Counted from the first letter of the stretch, positions 15,522-24,367 are shown. The stretch is DNA of 64,000 bases from an uncultured bacterium (GCA_902774905.1 CACYKF010000001.1:124001-188000); one strand, 5' to 3'. Made by a program: numbers and translations. Notes: generated by a model from the letters alone, not told the origin.

Positions 15522-17000
15522 ATGTTTGGTAAAAGCAGAATGGAATATGTTATCAAAACATGTTCGGCGCAAAATGCACAAGAATTACAAAATCTTTTAA
15601 ATGAAATGTCTATGAAAGGCTGGGAATTATACAGCATGACAGAAGTTGGTTCTGATGATGATGAAAGTGCGCAATTAAACTGTATTTTTATGCGTGAAGC
15701 AAAATCTGCCGAATCTTCAGGCGATATAATAAGCATTTCTGATTTTAAAAGCCAAATGGAAAAAATGCTTTCCCCTAAAATGACCGAATACGAAAAGTGT
15801 ATTGAAATTCAGAGTAAAATTAAACAAAAGAGAGATGAAATAAATCAGGTTAAAGCGCAACTTGACGGTGAAGCACCTGTTTCAAGAAAAAAATTGAACG
15901 ATAAAATTTCAACAGGTTTAAAGGCGCTTGATGATTTGAAAGGGGAGTTAAACAAGGCAACCTCTCCTGATTTGATGTATTCAAAACTCCATGAAGAAAA
16001 ACTTGCAATATATTTAAGTGAAGAACTTTTGGGTTTTGTAGATTTTGAACGCTCTGATTTCGGGGAAGAACAACTTGTTGCCCAAACCGTAAAAGCAAGG
16101 CTTGAATTGACTGAAAAAAGCGGATACATTATTCCAAAAGTGGTGTTTAAAGATGACGAAAATCTAAATTCCGGAGAATTTAGTATAAGAATAAGAGGAA
16201 TGGAAGTTTTCAGAGCCGTTGTTTATCCGGGATATAAAATGTTTTACGCAGATGATTTGCATCTTGAACATAAGATTAAAAATTCCGTTACAACTGAAGA
16301 TGAACTTTCAGGTAAAAAGGTTATCTGGGTTGAAAAAGAAAAGGCTAAAGATTTTTGGCAGAGCGGTTTGACTTCATCAGAATATATAGCTAAAGCACTT
16401 GAACATATTGCGGTAAAACATGTTGAAGATTTGCTTGATTATGAAGATATTGAAAAATATCTTGATGTAGTTGAAAAAGAAAATCCGTATCTTATTGAAA
16501 ATATTGTTCCCGATATTATGACTTATGCCGATATAAAATATGTTATGGTAAGTCTTATCAAAGAGCATGTATCTATCAAAAACATCACTTATATTTTTGA
16601 AAAGATAAATGATTTTGCTGATGATGGTTCAAAGGTTGATATTATAAATAAGATACGAATTGCACTTTCCCGTCAGATTTGTTCAAAATATACAAATGAC
16701 GACGGAGAAACAATAAGTTTGTTTGATTTGTCTGACAAAACCTATTCAGAATTGATGCTTGGCTGTGATGATTCTGATGCATCTATTATAAAAATAGATG
16801 CCGATTTTGCAGAAAAAATTGCAGGAAAAATCAAGCGAAAGGCAAAGAAATTGGGTATTTATGAACCAAAAGTTATGGTACCTATTGAATACCGTCAAAT
16901 TTTATTCACATTGCTCAGTTTGTATATAAATAATATCGTTGTTCTTGCTCAGGAAGAAATCGGAGCATCTTTCAAAACAGATATTATAGGTGAAATTTAA
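15522..17000 (+). CDS. DUF4177 domain fused to a soluble FlhA/FHIPEP-type cytoplasmic domain
   Basis: The 492 aa protein has no signal peptide and no membrane segment. Residues 1-60 (MEYVIKTCSAQNAQELQ, GWELYSMTEVG) look like DUF4177. Residues about 75-155 form a charged coiled coil. From about residue 165 the sequence follows the cytoplasmic domain of FlhA/FHIPEP export-gate proteins in order: a LLGFVD strand, GYIIPKVVFKDDENL, FSIRIRGMEVF, KVIWVEKEKAKDFWQSGLT, HVEDLLDYEDIEKYLDVV, ENIVPDIMTYADIKYVM, KEHVSIKNITYIFEKI, IRIALSRQICSKY and a final Rossmann-like subdomain. In known export systems this domain forms a nonameric ring that docks chaperone-substrate complexes. The eight-helix membrane part is missing and no export apparatus gene is nearby. 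It lies 5 nt after udp and 28 nt before the strong pilin Shine-Dalgarno. Confidence 0.85.
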   Translation: MFGKSRMEYVIKTCSAQNAQELQNLLNEMSMKGWELYSMTEVGSDDDESAQLNCIFMREAKSAESSGDIISISDFKSQMEKMLSPKMTEYEKCIEIQSKIKQKRDEINQVKAQLDGEAPVSRKKLNDKISTGLKALDDLKGELNKATSPDLMYSKLHEEKLAIYLSEELLGFVDFERSDFGEEQLVAQTVKARLELTEKSGYIIPKVVFKDDENLNSGEFSIRIRGMEVFRAVVYPGYKMFYADDLHLEHKIKNSVTTEDELSGKKVIWVEKEKAKDFWQSGLTSSEYIAKALEHIAVKHVEDLLDYEDIEKYLDVVEKENPYLIENIVPDIMTYADIKYVMVSLIKEHVSIKNITYIFEKINDFADDGSKVDIINKIRIALSRQICSKYTNDDGETISLFDLSDKTYSELMLGCDDSDASIIKIDADFAEKIAGKIKRKAKKLGIYEPKVMVPIEYRQILFTLLSLYINNIVVLAQEEIGASFKTDIIGEI

Positions 17001-17041
17001 CAGTTTTAAGCAAATAAGGAGGTTGAATATGCTAAAACGCA

Positions 17042-17758
17042 GTGATATCAATACTTTTAAGGGGGGGGCAATCGCTAAAACCTCCTTATAGAGCGGCTTT
17101 TACTCTTACAGAACTTTTAATGGCGCTGACAATAGTTGGTGTACTTGCGGTTTTGACCGTACCGATTTTGATAAACAACTTTCAAAACAGATTGTTTGCG
17201 ACACAGATAAAGAATTTTTCCGCCGAAATTGAACAGTTTGCACAAGACCAACTGATTACTCACAAAACCCGTGATTTGTTCGATACAGATTTTGGCGAGC
17301 CGTCAAAACTTTTAACCGACGGTCATTTCAGTATTGTAAAAATTTGTACCAAAGAAGATTCTCTCAAAGATTGTTGGAAAACCGAGGCAGATGAGAAATA
17401 TAAGGTGAAATATAAGTATCTTTATAACAGAGTTGCAGGTGTTGGTTCAGGGTTGACGATTATATTAAAAAATGGTTTGATGTTTCGATATTCGACAAGT
17501 ACTATTGATGGGAAAAAATATGCCCGTATTTTAGTTGATGTAAATGGAAATGATAAACCAAATATTGCCGGTCGAGATTTATTTGGTTTTTATATGGATT
17601 CAAAAGGGCATATTGTTGAGATTCCGATAGGTGCACCTTATGAATATTCTGTATTGCTCAAAAGTTGCAAAACATCCGCTAATATGGTTTCTAATTATAA
17701 CGGAGCATATTATTGCTACAGCGCATTAGTAAATAATAATTGGAAGATGGATTATTAA
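17042..17758 (+). CDS. Type IV minor pilin-like protein, probably phase-variable
   Basis: The open frame encodes an N-methylation site RAAFTLTELLMALTIVGVL (cleavage after Ala), a globular domain and the DVNGNDKPNIAGRDLF motif shared by the other pilins here. The strong Shine-Dalgarno AAGGAGG (17016-17022) serves ATG 17029, but that frame hits a stop (TAG, 17089-17091) because of a run of eight G at 17061-17068. Losing one G would fuse ATG 17029 to the pilin with a short leader (MLKRSDINTFKGGQ...). As sequenced, only GTG 17042, without a well-spaced Shine-Dalgarno, reads through. Hence expression appears OFF or weak with G8 and ON with G7. Calling 17042 as start is a compromise. Confidence 0.8.
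   Translation: MISILLRGGQSLKPPYRAAFTLTELLMALTIVGVLAVLTVPILINNFQNRLFATQIKNFSAEIEQFAQDQLITHKTRDLFDTDFGEPSKLLTDGHFSIVKICTKEDSLKDCWKTEADEKYKVKYKYLYNRVAGVGSGLTIILKNGLMFRYSTSTIDGKKYARILVDVNGNDKPNIAGRDLFGFYMDSKGHIVEIPIGAPYEYSVLLKSCKTSANMVSNYNGAYYCYSALVNNNWKMDY
17061..17068 (+). repeat. Homopolymer G8 tract at the pilin 5' end
   Basis: Eight consecutive G, unusual in such AT-rich DNA, lie between the best start codon and the prepilin cleavage site. Length changes by slippage would switch the frame. Confidence 0.75.
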
Positions 17759-17770
17759 TAACTATATGTA

Positions 17771-18106
17771 GATAGGATTTCTACCTCTCCTTTGGAGAGG
17801 ATGTCAACGAAGTTGACAGGAGAGGGTAAAATAATAAACCCTCTCTTGAATTTCTAATGCTCAACTTCGTTTCGCATTGAAATTCTTTTCTCCCCGTTGG
17901 GGAGATAGTGCGCAAAATTCCCTCTCCGTAGGGGAGATAGGATTTCTACCTCTCCTATGGAGAGGATGTCAACGAAGTTGACAGGAGAGGGTAAAATAAT
18001 AAACCCTCTCTTGAATTTCAAATGCTCAACTTCGTCTCGCATTGAAATTCTTTTCTCCCCCCAAGGGAGATAGGGTGTAAAATTCCCTCTCCGTAGGAGA
18101 GATAGG
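17771..18106. repeat. Two tandem repeat units of about 165 bp
   Basis: Units at 17771-17935 and 17936-18106 are near-identical. Each contains CCTCTCC/GGAGAGG hairpins, GTCAACGAAGTTGAC (a perfect palindrome with a one-base centre), a TCAACTTCGTxTCGCATTGA segment and CTCCCC/GGGGAG hairpins. The whole gap between the pilin and the convergent TPR gene (17759-18148) is filled by these units plus a small TCAGGTAATCGCCTGA hairpin at about 18113. No gene is supported. Confidence 0.8.
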
Positions 18107-18148
18107 TGTAGGTCAGGTAATCGCCTGACGATATAAGGGTAAAAAATT

Positions 18149-19549
18149 TTATTTCCCAAAAATCTTCATAATCTTATCAAGCAATCCTTCGGAATTTTCT
18201 TCTGCTCCGCCGTTTTGGAGTTTTTCAATTTTGTCTTTGATAATTTTATAATCCGCAGGATTTTTTACTATTTCAATGTAGTGTTGATAAAGTTCCAAAG
18301 CCTTTGCGTTTGCTCTTGTTTTTTCATAGGCTCTGCCCAAACTTTTGAGGGCATCAAGGTCATTTTTATCTGTTTCAATAATTTTTTCAAGATAATTAAC
18401 CTGCCCCTGATAGTCGCCAATGCTTTCTCTGTATGATGCAAGTCTTTTCAGTGCCTCTTTGTTTGTCGGGTCTTTTTTTACGATTTTTACATAATATTCG
18501 CTTGCGTGGTCAACTTCTTTGTTGCTTTCTAATAATGCCGCAAGTTCAAAGAGTAATTCGATATCGTTGTCATTAAGTTGAACGGCATTAAGGTATTCGT
18601 TGATTGCAATATCGTAATTCCCTCTTACAATATTATATCTGCCCCAATTTACATGAGCATTGTATTCATCACCTTTTTCGTCATATACAAGCGCACGCAT
18701 TTGATATGTAAGCGGTGAATTTGGTGCCAATTTATTATATTCGTCAATACATTCAAGCGCCTGGTCAAATTTTTTGGCAGAATAAAAATATTGCGCTTTT
18801 AATGTGAAATATCTCGGAACCTGTTTAAGTTCATCGCTTAAACCATTCAATTTAGCGTATGCTTCTTCAACCTGACCGATTTCAAGCATACATTGAATCT
18901 TTAGGAGTTCATCATTTGTAAACTCAATTGCTTTTTGTGCATCTCCGCTTTTTAAATATACAGCGGCAAGTCCTTCGTTAATTTTGGGGGTATCAAACCC
19001 TCTTTGTTTTGCTCTCATTAGCGTATCTATTGCAGACGAATATGCTTCATCTTTCATATACATATCGGCAAGTTGCAAAAACATTTCTTCGTGAACATCA
19101 CTTCCTTCAAGCAAAATATTAAATTGATCAATTGCTTTCATATCCTGTCCTGCTTGTTTGTATAGATTTGCAAGAGTAAAGCGTGTCATTGCAGCCTGTG
19201 CGCCGTCAGAACATAACCCCAGTGCTTTTTTGAAATCGTTTATCGCAAAATCCAATTTGCCTTCAATAGAGTTTTTGTTTCCTCTGTAAACATAGTATTT
19301 ATAGGCATCAGTGTCTTCATAAATGGACATCAGCTGTTCATAAGCAAGCGGATTTGTAACATCACGCTTTAATATTTCGTGGTAATAACCTGCTGCTTCT
19401 TCTGTTTTATCAAGAATTAAAGATAAATGACCAAGACGCTCTAATATTCCCATATTATCGGGGTTTGATTCATATTCTTTTTTATATTCACGATATGCTT
19501 CTTCGTATTGCTCATTTGCTTCAAATTGTTCAGCGAGTTGCAAACTCAT
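18149..19549 (-). CDS. Tetratricopeptide repeat protein
   Basis: The 466 aa protein is built of about ten or more TPR units over nearly its whole length (for example EEAAGYYHEILKRDVTNPLA, GNYDIAINEYLNAVQLN, KALELYQHYIEI). It ends with a short amphipathic tail (GLLDKIMKIFGK). There is no signal peptide or membrane segment, so it is probably a cytoplasmic scaffold. AAGGAGT stands 9 nt before ATG 19549. It is followed upstream by pth on the same strand, probably independently transcribed. The partner is unknown. Confidence 0.88.
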   Translation of the reverse strand: MSLQLAEQFEANEQYEEAYREYKKEYESNPDNMGILERLGHLSLILDKTEEAAGYYHEILKRDVTNPLAYEQLMSIYEDTDAYKYYVYRGNKNSIEGKLDFAINDFKKALGLCSDGAQAAMTRFTLANLYKQAGQDMKAIDQFNILLEGSDVHEEMFLQLADMYMKDEAYSSAIDTLMRAKQRGFDTPKINEGLAAVYLKSGDAQKAIEFTNDELLKIQCMLEIGQVEEAYAKLNGLSDELKQVPRYFTLKAQYFYSAKKFDQALECIDEYNKLAPNSPLTYQMRALVYDEKGDEYNAHVNWGRYNIVRGNYDIAINEYLNAVQLNDNDIELLFELAALLESNKEVDHASEYYVKIVKKDPTNKEALKRLASYRESIGDYQGQVNYLEKIIETDKNDLDALKSLGRAYEKTRANAKALELYQHYIEIVKNPADYKIIKDKIEKLQNGGAEENSEGLLDKIMKIFGK

Positions 19550-19630
19550 TTATTCCGACTCCTTATTTAAAATATATCCGCTATCTAATTATAACATCAA
19601 AAGGGAATTTGTAAAATAGTTAATATGTTC

Positions 19631-20188
19631 CTAATTATAGAAGTTTTGTGTTTTTTCCATTCCTTCATCGAGGTAAAATTCGATTCCTTCTACTGCAGTT
19701 TTTAATACAGGTTTCAATTTGTCAAGTTGATATTTATAAAAGTTCTGCAAAACAAATTCCTCCGCAGGTATCGGAGGTTGAGGTCCTATGCCTATTTTTA
19801 GTCTTGCAAAATCCTGTGTTCCTAAACTCTTTATTATTGATTTAATCCCGTTATGTCCTCCGTCAGAACCATTCGGACGAAATCTTATTTTATCAAGTTC
19901 AATAGAAATATCATCATAAATTACAAGCAAATCTTCTATATCAATTTTGTAGTAATTCATAACTGCAGATATAGCGTTGCCTGACAAGTTCATATAAGTT
20001 GTCGGCTTAATAAGAATAATATCGTGAAGTCCTTTGTGGAATTTTGCTATATAGCATTGAAGTTTTTTGTTTTCTTTAAACTGAACATTATTTTGTATTG
20101 CCCATTTATCAGCCACCATAAAACCGGTATTATGTCTTGTCCAGGTATATTTTTCGCCTATATTCCCAAGTCCTGCAACTAATTTCAT
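19631..20188 (-). CDS. pth: Peptidyl-tRNA hydrolase
   Basis: The 185 aa product contains the Pth signature residues: LVAGLGNIGEKYTWTRHNTGF (split over residues 3-23, with catalytic His), KPTTYMNLSG, VIYDDISIELDKIR and GGHNGIKSII. It hydrolyses peptidyl-tRNAs released by ribosome drop-off. GAGGATAAA precedes ATG 20188. The length is normal for the family. Confidence 0.96.
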   Translation of the reverse strand: MKLVAGLGNIGEKYTWTRHNTGFMVADKWAIQNNVQFKENKKLQCYIAKFHKGLHDIILIKPTTYMNLSGNAISAVMNYYKIDIEDLLVIYDDISIELDKIRFRPNGSDGGHNGIKSIIKSLGTQDFARLKIGIGPQPPIPAEEFVLQNFYKYQLDKLKPVLKTAVEGIEFYLDEGMEKTQNFYN

Positions 20189-20311
20189 TTTATCCTCGTT
20201 TTTGTAATCTTAATCTAAATAAATATTACCACAATGATATAGAAAGTTTAAGGTTAAAAAAATAATAATTTGAAAATAAATTGAAAGAAATTAAAATTTA
20301 AGGAGATTTAT

Positions 20312-20869
20312 ATGAAAAATAAAATTACAAAAGAAAAAAGTTCACAAAAAGTGATTGATTTTTTGGAGAAAAATTCTCTGCACAAAAAAGATTTTGCCGA
20401 AATGATAGGGGTTACATTGTCTTATGTTTATAATCTTATTGATGAAACAATTCCGTTTTCAACCCGTTCAACTACATTAGAGCGTATTGCAACCGTCATG
20501 GATATTGAGCCCGAAGAATTTGAAGAATATAAAATCCCCCAAGAACCGATTTTGAAAGATGATTCTGTTGAATTTATAAAAAGTGTTCTAAAGCAAAAGA
20601 AAATGAGTATGGTTAATTTTCTCAAATCATTCCCTCGTAAGAAACGTGTTCATATAGTTGATATGCTTCGCGGGGCATATCCTTTGCCAATCGATTTTAA
20701 AGAACTTTTAATGATAGGTGAAACGCTTGATTTAGACAGAACGGATATTTATAATCTTTGGGAAGAACGAATCAAGCAGGTATTGGAAATAAACGGAATG
20801 AATCTGAGTTCTAATTCGGCATTAGTCAATTCTATGCTTGAATGTGCAAGAAAATATGTTGAAATATAA
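20312..20869 (+). CDS. XRE-type helix-turn-helix regulator
   Basis: The 185 aa protein has a lambda-repressor-like HTH at residues about 15-65 (HKKDFAEMIGVTLSYVYNLI, then LERIATVMDIEPEEF) and a second, similar helical module in residues 85-150 (MSMVNFLKSF, LLMIGETLDLDRTDIYNLW), so it may carry two HTH-like domains in tandem. AAGGAGAT precedes ATG 20312. It is monocistronic with a strong terminator. The regulated genes are unknown. Confidence 0.75.
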   Translation: MKNKITKEKSSQKVIDFLEKNSLHKKDFAEMIGVTLSYVYNLIDETIPFSTRSTTLERIATVMDIEPEEFEEYKIPQEPILKDDSVEFIKSVLKQKKMSMVNFLKSFPRKKRVHIVDMLRGAYPLPIDFKELLMIGETLDLDRTDIYNLWEERIKQVLEINGMNLSSNSALVNSMLECARKYVEI

Positions 20870-20871
20870 AT

Positions 20872-20903
20872 AAAAAAGATGTGATTTTTCACATCTTTTT
20901 TTT
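20872..20903. terminator. Strong bidirectional terminator
   Basis: AAAAAAGATGTGA TTTT TCACATCTTTTTT is a perfect 13-bp stem with flanking A and T runs between convergent genes. Confidence 0.92.
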
Positions 20904-20908
20904 GATAA

Positions 20909-21391
20909 TTAGTTCCAAATTCTTGTAATTGTGTTTGGTCTGACAGGGTTTGGCTGATTATGTTTTACCGGATTTTTTGCTTTTGGTGTACTGCCAACCT
21001 GAAACATTGGCGGATTGTATTTTATCCCTTCCTGTTTACACATATTTTTAATCTCACCCTCTGAATATCCGATTGTCCTCAGTCCGTCACAATAATCTAA
21101 ATGACTTTTGCCATAATTCATCTGAACTTTCGCAGTAAAAACAGAACCTTCATTGTATTCTTCGGTGTGCATTCCTTGAGGAACCGGTTTTCCTTCCTGA
21201 TGTGCTCTTGTAATTTTATCAAATTCTCCTGATGACTTAAAATCAAAATAATTGTCAAAGCCATACATTTGAGCAAGCCTGTTTCGGCATTTTGCAAGTT
21301 CCATTGATGCTTTTGCTGCATCTGCCGGGGCTCCGTATTCACTCTCAAGTTCTAAATCTTCAATTTTGTCTAATAATTGTTGAACATCCAT
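20909..21391 (-). CDS. Uncharacterised cytoplasmic protein
   Basis: The 160 aa product is not recognised. It has an N-terminal helical part (VQQLLDKIEDLELESEYG), a middle with a YGFDNYFDFK segment, and a Pro/Asn-rich tail (KNPVKHNQPNPVRPNTI). No signal or membrane segment is visible. I set the start at ATG 21391 because AAGGAG lies 8 nt upstream; the GTG 9 nt earlier would be too close to the Shine-Dalgarno. Confidence 0.6.
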   Translation of the reverse strand: MDVQQLLDKIEDLELESEYGAPADAAKASMELAKCRNRLAQMYGFDNYFDFKSSGEFDKITRAHQEGKPVPQGMHTEEYNEGSVFTAKVQMNYGKSHLDYCDGLRTIGYSEGEIKNMCKQEGIKYNPPMFQVGSTPKAKNPVKHNQPNPVRPNTITRIWN

Positions 21392-21541
21392 CGCGCGCAC
21401 TCCTTATTTTATATTTTATATATATATAAAGTATATATGTATCTAAAAATTGCTTTTTTGTAAATGTATGTAAACAAAAATAGAAGCAAAAATATTAAAT
21501 CTACCGAGTGCGAATTGCGTTCAAATCTTTGCTAAACATAT

Positions 21542-21577
21542 AAAATAAAAGATAGGATAAAACCTATCTTTTATTTT
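21542..21577. terminator. Terminator downstream of tRNA-Lys
   Basis: AAAATAAAAGATAGG and CCTATCTTTTATTTT form a perfect 15-bp stem around ATAAAA, directly after the tRNA 3' end on the minus strand. Confidence 0.85.
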
Positions 21578-21578
21578 A

Positions 21579-21651
21579 TGCGCTTGGCGCGATTCGAACG
21601 CGCGACCTATCCCTTAAAAGGGGAGTGCTCTACCTGCTGAGCTACAAGCGC
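21579..21651 (-). tRNA. tRNA-Lys (anticodon TTT)
   Basis: On the minus strand the acceptor GCGCTTG pairs with CAAGCGC, the D arm is GCTCAGCAGGTAGAGC, the anticodon loop CTTTTAA reads TTT, and the T arm has GCGCGTTCGAATCGCGC. The 3' CCA is not encoded. Confidence 0.95.
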
Positions 21652-21730
21652 TTATGTGCTATTCAATAACCTCGGCTAAACCGTGTATAATTATCCTAAC
21701 AAGAACAAATTTTAATGTCAAGAATATTTT

Positions 21731-22438
21731 TTAAATACTTGCTCCGCCATCTTGAGAAATTTTTTCGCTAACCTTTTTTGATACCTCATTTTCTTTTTCA
21801 TAATTTAGTACAAAATCAGTCGCCTCACTATCCCTTGCGATTGCTTCCTGCAACCCTGCAATATCTTCAAGCGGCAAATTATCCACATTTGCCTTGTTTA
21901 TGTTTTTCATAAGTTTATTATATTTTTTTTGTATCTCATACTCAAATCCGCCCAATCCTGCTTTCATTGAATACCATTTGTAAAAATTATATAAAATGAG
22001 ATATCTTTCGGGATTTTTTTTGCCAAATACAAACATCGGTTCTGTTTTTAATTTTAGTCCGCTCATTGTTATAAATGATAAATACAATGCATCAAACCCT
22101 TTTTGTTCAGATATAAATCCTTCTTCTGCTGAAATGTTTTTTAGGAGTTTTTCTGCATTGATAACGGTGTAAATCTTTGTTCCGGATGCTTTTACATACC
22201 CCAAAAGTTTTTCTCCGTCACAATTTGTCTGTTTTACTATGTCATTTACATTGTTGTATACTTCCTGCGATATACTTTTGGATTTTGAATTGAGAGTTAC
22301 ATTCGCACCCTCAGAAATTATTGTTTTTGAAATATCGTTCCCCGCACTTGTTTTATGGTAATGTTTTAATATCCGTTTTAAGCGCCTTTTTTTTGCAAAC
22401 AATGCACAAATTCTGATAATTCTTTTAAATATTTTCAT
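21731..22438 (-). CDS. Uncharacterised protein with basic N-terminus
   Basis: The 235 aa product starts with a very basic stretch (KIFKRIIRICALFAKKRRLK) that could bind membrane or nucleic acid, followed by a mixed alpha/beta domain and a charged C-terminal region. I do not recognise a family. There is no Shine-Dalgarno; a perfect TATAAT ends 6 nt before the ATG, predicting a leaderless message. The gene lies beside the sensor kinase 22492-24279, which has the same start architecture. Confidence 0.6.
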   Translation of the reverse strand: MKIFKRIIRICALFAKKRRLKRILKHYHKTSAGNDISKTIISEGANVTLNSKSKSISQEVYNNVNDIVKQTNCDGEKLLGYVKASGTKIYTVINAEKLLKNISAEEGFISEQKGFDALYLSFITMSGLKLKTEPMFVFGKKNPERYLILYNFYKWYSMKAGLGGFEYEIQKKYNKLMKNINKANVDNLPLEDIAGLQEAIARDSEATDFVLNYEKENEVSKKVSEKISQDGGASI

Positions 22439-22444
22439 AAAAAA

Positions 22445-22450
22445 ATTATA
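22445..22450 (-). promoter_or_regulatory. -10 element of the 21731-22438 gene, predicted leaderless
   Basis: TATAAT on the minus strand is followed by six T and the ATG at 22438. There is no clear -35. Confidence 0.5.
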
Positions 22451-22491
22451 GCGAATTTAACAGGCTTTTTCTTCATATATATAAATGAAAA

Positions 22492-24279
22492 TTACATTAA
22501 ATCTTCATTTTCTCCGATATCTTCAATCGGCAGAGTAAATCCGAATGTCGAACCATGATCGGGGACTGAATTTACAAATACATGTCCGTGGTGGTGTTTT
22601 TCAATAGTGGTTTTTACAAGATGCAGACCTAAACCTGTGCCTTTGACACTGTGAGTTTTATTTTCAACTCTGTAGAATCTTTCAAATACTTTTTTCTGAA
22701 ATTCCGGTGCTATTCCGATGCCTTCATCTCTGACAGTCAGAACAATATCATTATTATCTCGGTATAATCTTACTTTGATTGACGAATCGTTTGGTGCATA
22801 TTTAATTGCATTAGAAAGATAATTTGTCAATGCTCTTGCAATAGAATCGTAATTGCAGTTTACCAACGGCAGATTATCTTCTTTCTCAACTTCTATTTTT
22901 AAATTATGTTCTTTTAATAATGTCTGAACTTCATTGACGCAATAATCAACTAATTGAGACAAATCATTTTCGCTTTTCTCAATTTTGGCATTGGAATCAA
23001 GTCTTGAGAAATCAAGAATATCGTTTACCATGTTTTGAAGTCTGACAATCTCTGTGTGAAGTGTTGTGATAAATTCTTTCTGTTCTTCGTAACTGAAATC
23101 ACTCCCCATATCGTACAAAGTATCTATATAACTTCTCAAAACTGTAACAGGTGTACGAAGTTCATGAGAAACATTTGAAATAAAATGAGATTTCATCAAA
23201 TCTGTTTCCGCTTCTTTTGTTACATCAATCATGACTATTATGTATCCGACATAATCATGATTTTGGGTAAACATTGGCGAAATAATTGATTTTAATGTTT
23301 TATCATCGAGTTTAACATTGAATATAACGGGTTTTGATGCTCTTTCTTCAAGTGATAATTGTTTGTATTCGTCAATTTTTTCGCTGAAACAGAAATTGCC
23401 GTCAGAATCTACATAATTTTTTATATTTGTATTCAGTAATTGGTCTCCCTGCAATTCCAACAATTCTTTTGCGTGGTCGTTAAGCAGGGTTACTTTGTCG
23501 TTGTTATCACAAACTATAACTCCGTTTGCAATACTCATCAATACTGCCTGCAATTTATTTCTTTCAAGCGTTAATTGTTCAACATTTGATTCTTCGTATA
23601 GATGTAGTTTGTTTGACATATCGTTAAAAGCATTAAAAAGTTCTCGAACTTCCTGACTGACTTCCTCGCTTTCGATTTTTACTCCAAATTCTTTTGATGA
23701 TATGCGTTTTACCCCATCTCGAAATATTTTTAATTCTCTTGTGATAAGAAAATTATTTATTAATATAACAAATGCAAAAACTAACCATACAATAATAAAA
23801 ACAAATAATATTGAGGCTTTGGTGGTTGAGGATAAATTCCCTATAGCATTCCCCGATAATCCGATTGATACAGAACCAATATTTTCTCCGGTTTTAAAAT
23901 CTTTGATTTGTGAGGATACCGAAATATCGGATTTTTCTTTGTCAACTTCTTTATTTACTGTTTTGTAGATATTCTTTCCGCTTTGGTCGTTAAATTCGAC
24001 AAAAATAATGTCTTTGTTTGATTTTAGCAGTAATTCCGAATGATTTTTCAGTTTTTCTGTTTTTCCTGTAAGTATTGTTTCTTTTATCAAATCAGCACTT
24101 TCAATCGCTATGGTTTTAGAAATGATTTGCCCGAATGCGTGATGACTCATATTCAGTTTTTTCTGAATATTTGCGTTTGTCAGCACTGCTATAACCATTA
24201 CAAGAATGGTGCTGAATACAAGCCCGAAAATTATTAAACGATTTTGGGTTGTCGAATTTTGTTTTTCTTCATTAACCAT
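22492..24279 (-). CDS. Membrane sensor histidine kinase with HAMP and PAS domains
   Basis: The 595 aa protein has TM1 at residues about 15-35, an extracytoplasmic sensor region, TM2 at about 160-185, a HAMP linker, a PAS-like domain near 245-345, the phosphoacceptor motif SNVSHELRTPVT (His about 370) and a HATPase domain with NYLSNAIKYAP, DEGIGIAPEFQKKVFERFYR and GTGLGLHLVK. The layout resembles PhoR/WalK kinases. No response regulator is adjacent, so its partner is unknown. It lacks a Shine-Dalgarno and has an extended -10 exactly 6 nt before the ATG. Confidence 0.93.
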   Translation of the reverse strand: MVNEEKQNSTTQNRLIIFGLVFSTILVMVIAVLTNANIQKKLNMSHHAFGQIISKTIAIESADLIKETILTGKTEKLKNHSELLLKSNKDIIFVEFNDQSGKNIYKTVNKEVDKEKSDISVSSQIKDFKTGENIGSVSIGLSGNAIGNLSSTTKASILFVFIIVWLVFAFVILINNFLITRELKIFRDGVKRISSKEFGVKIESEEVSQEVRELFNAFNDMSNKLHLYEESNVEQLTLERNKLQAVLMSIANGVIVCDNNDKVTLLNDHAKELLELQGDQLLNTNIKNYVDSDGNFCFSEKIDEYKQLSLEERASKPVIFNVKLDDKTLKSIISPMFTQNHDYVGYIIVMIDVTKEAETDLMKSHFISNVSHELRTPVTVLRSYIDTLYDMGSDFSYEEQKEFITTLHTEIVRLQNMVNDILDFSRLDSNAKIEKSENDLSQLVDYCVNEVQTLLKEHNLKIEVEKEDNLPLVNCNYDSIARALTNYLSNAIKYAPNDSSIKVRLYRDNNDIVLTVRDEGIGIAPEFQKKVFERFYRVENKTHSVKGTGLGLHLVKTTIEKHHHGHVFVNSVPDHGSTFGFTLPIEDIGENEDLM

Positions 24280-24285
24280 AACGCA

Positions 24286-24294
24286 ATTATACCA
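24286..24294 (-). promoter_or_regulatory. Extended -10 of the histidine kinase, predicted leaderless
   Basis: TGGTATAAT on the minus strand is followed by TGCGTT and the ATG at 24279. Confidence 0.6.
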
Positions 24295-24367
24295 TAATAA
24301 ATAAAAATGAGTTGATTAATTTGTATTTAAAAGGTAATATTTAATTGTCAATGAGGGAGAAAATATA

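Noticed and set aside
17854-18159. Minus-strand coding region of about 100 aa
   Set aside because: It lies wholly in the tandem hairpin repeats and its peptide is itself repeated; no ribosome-binding site.
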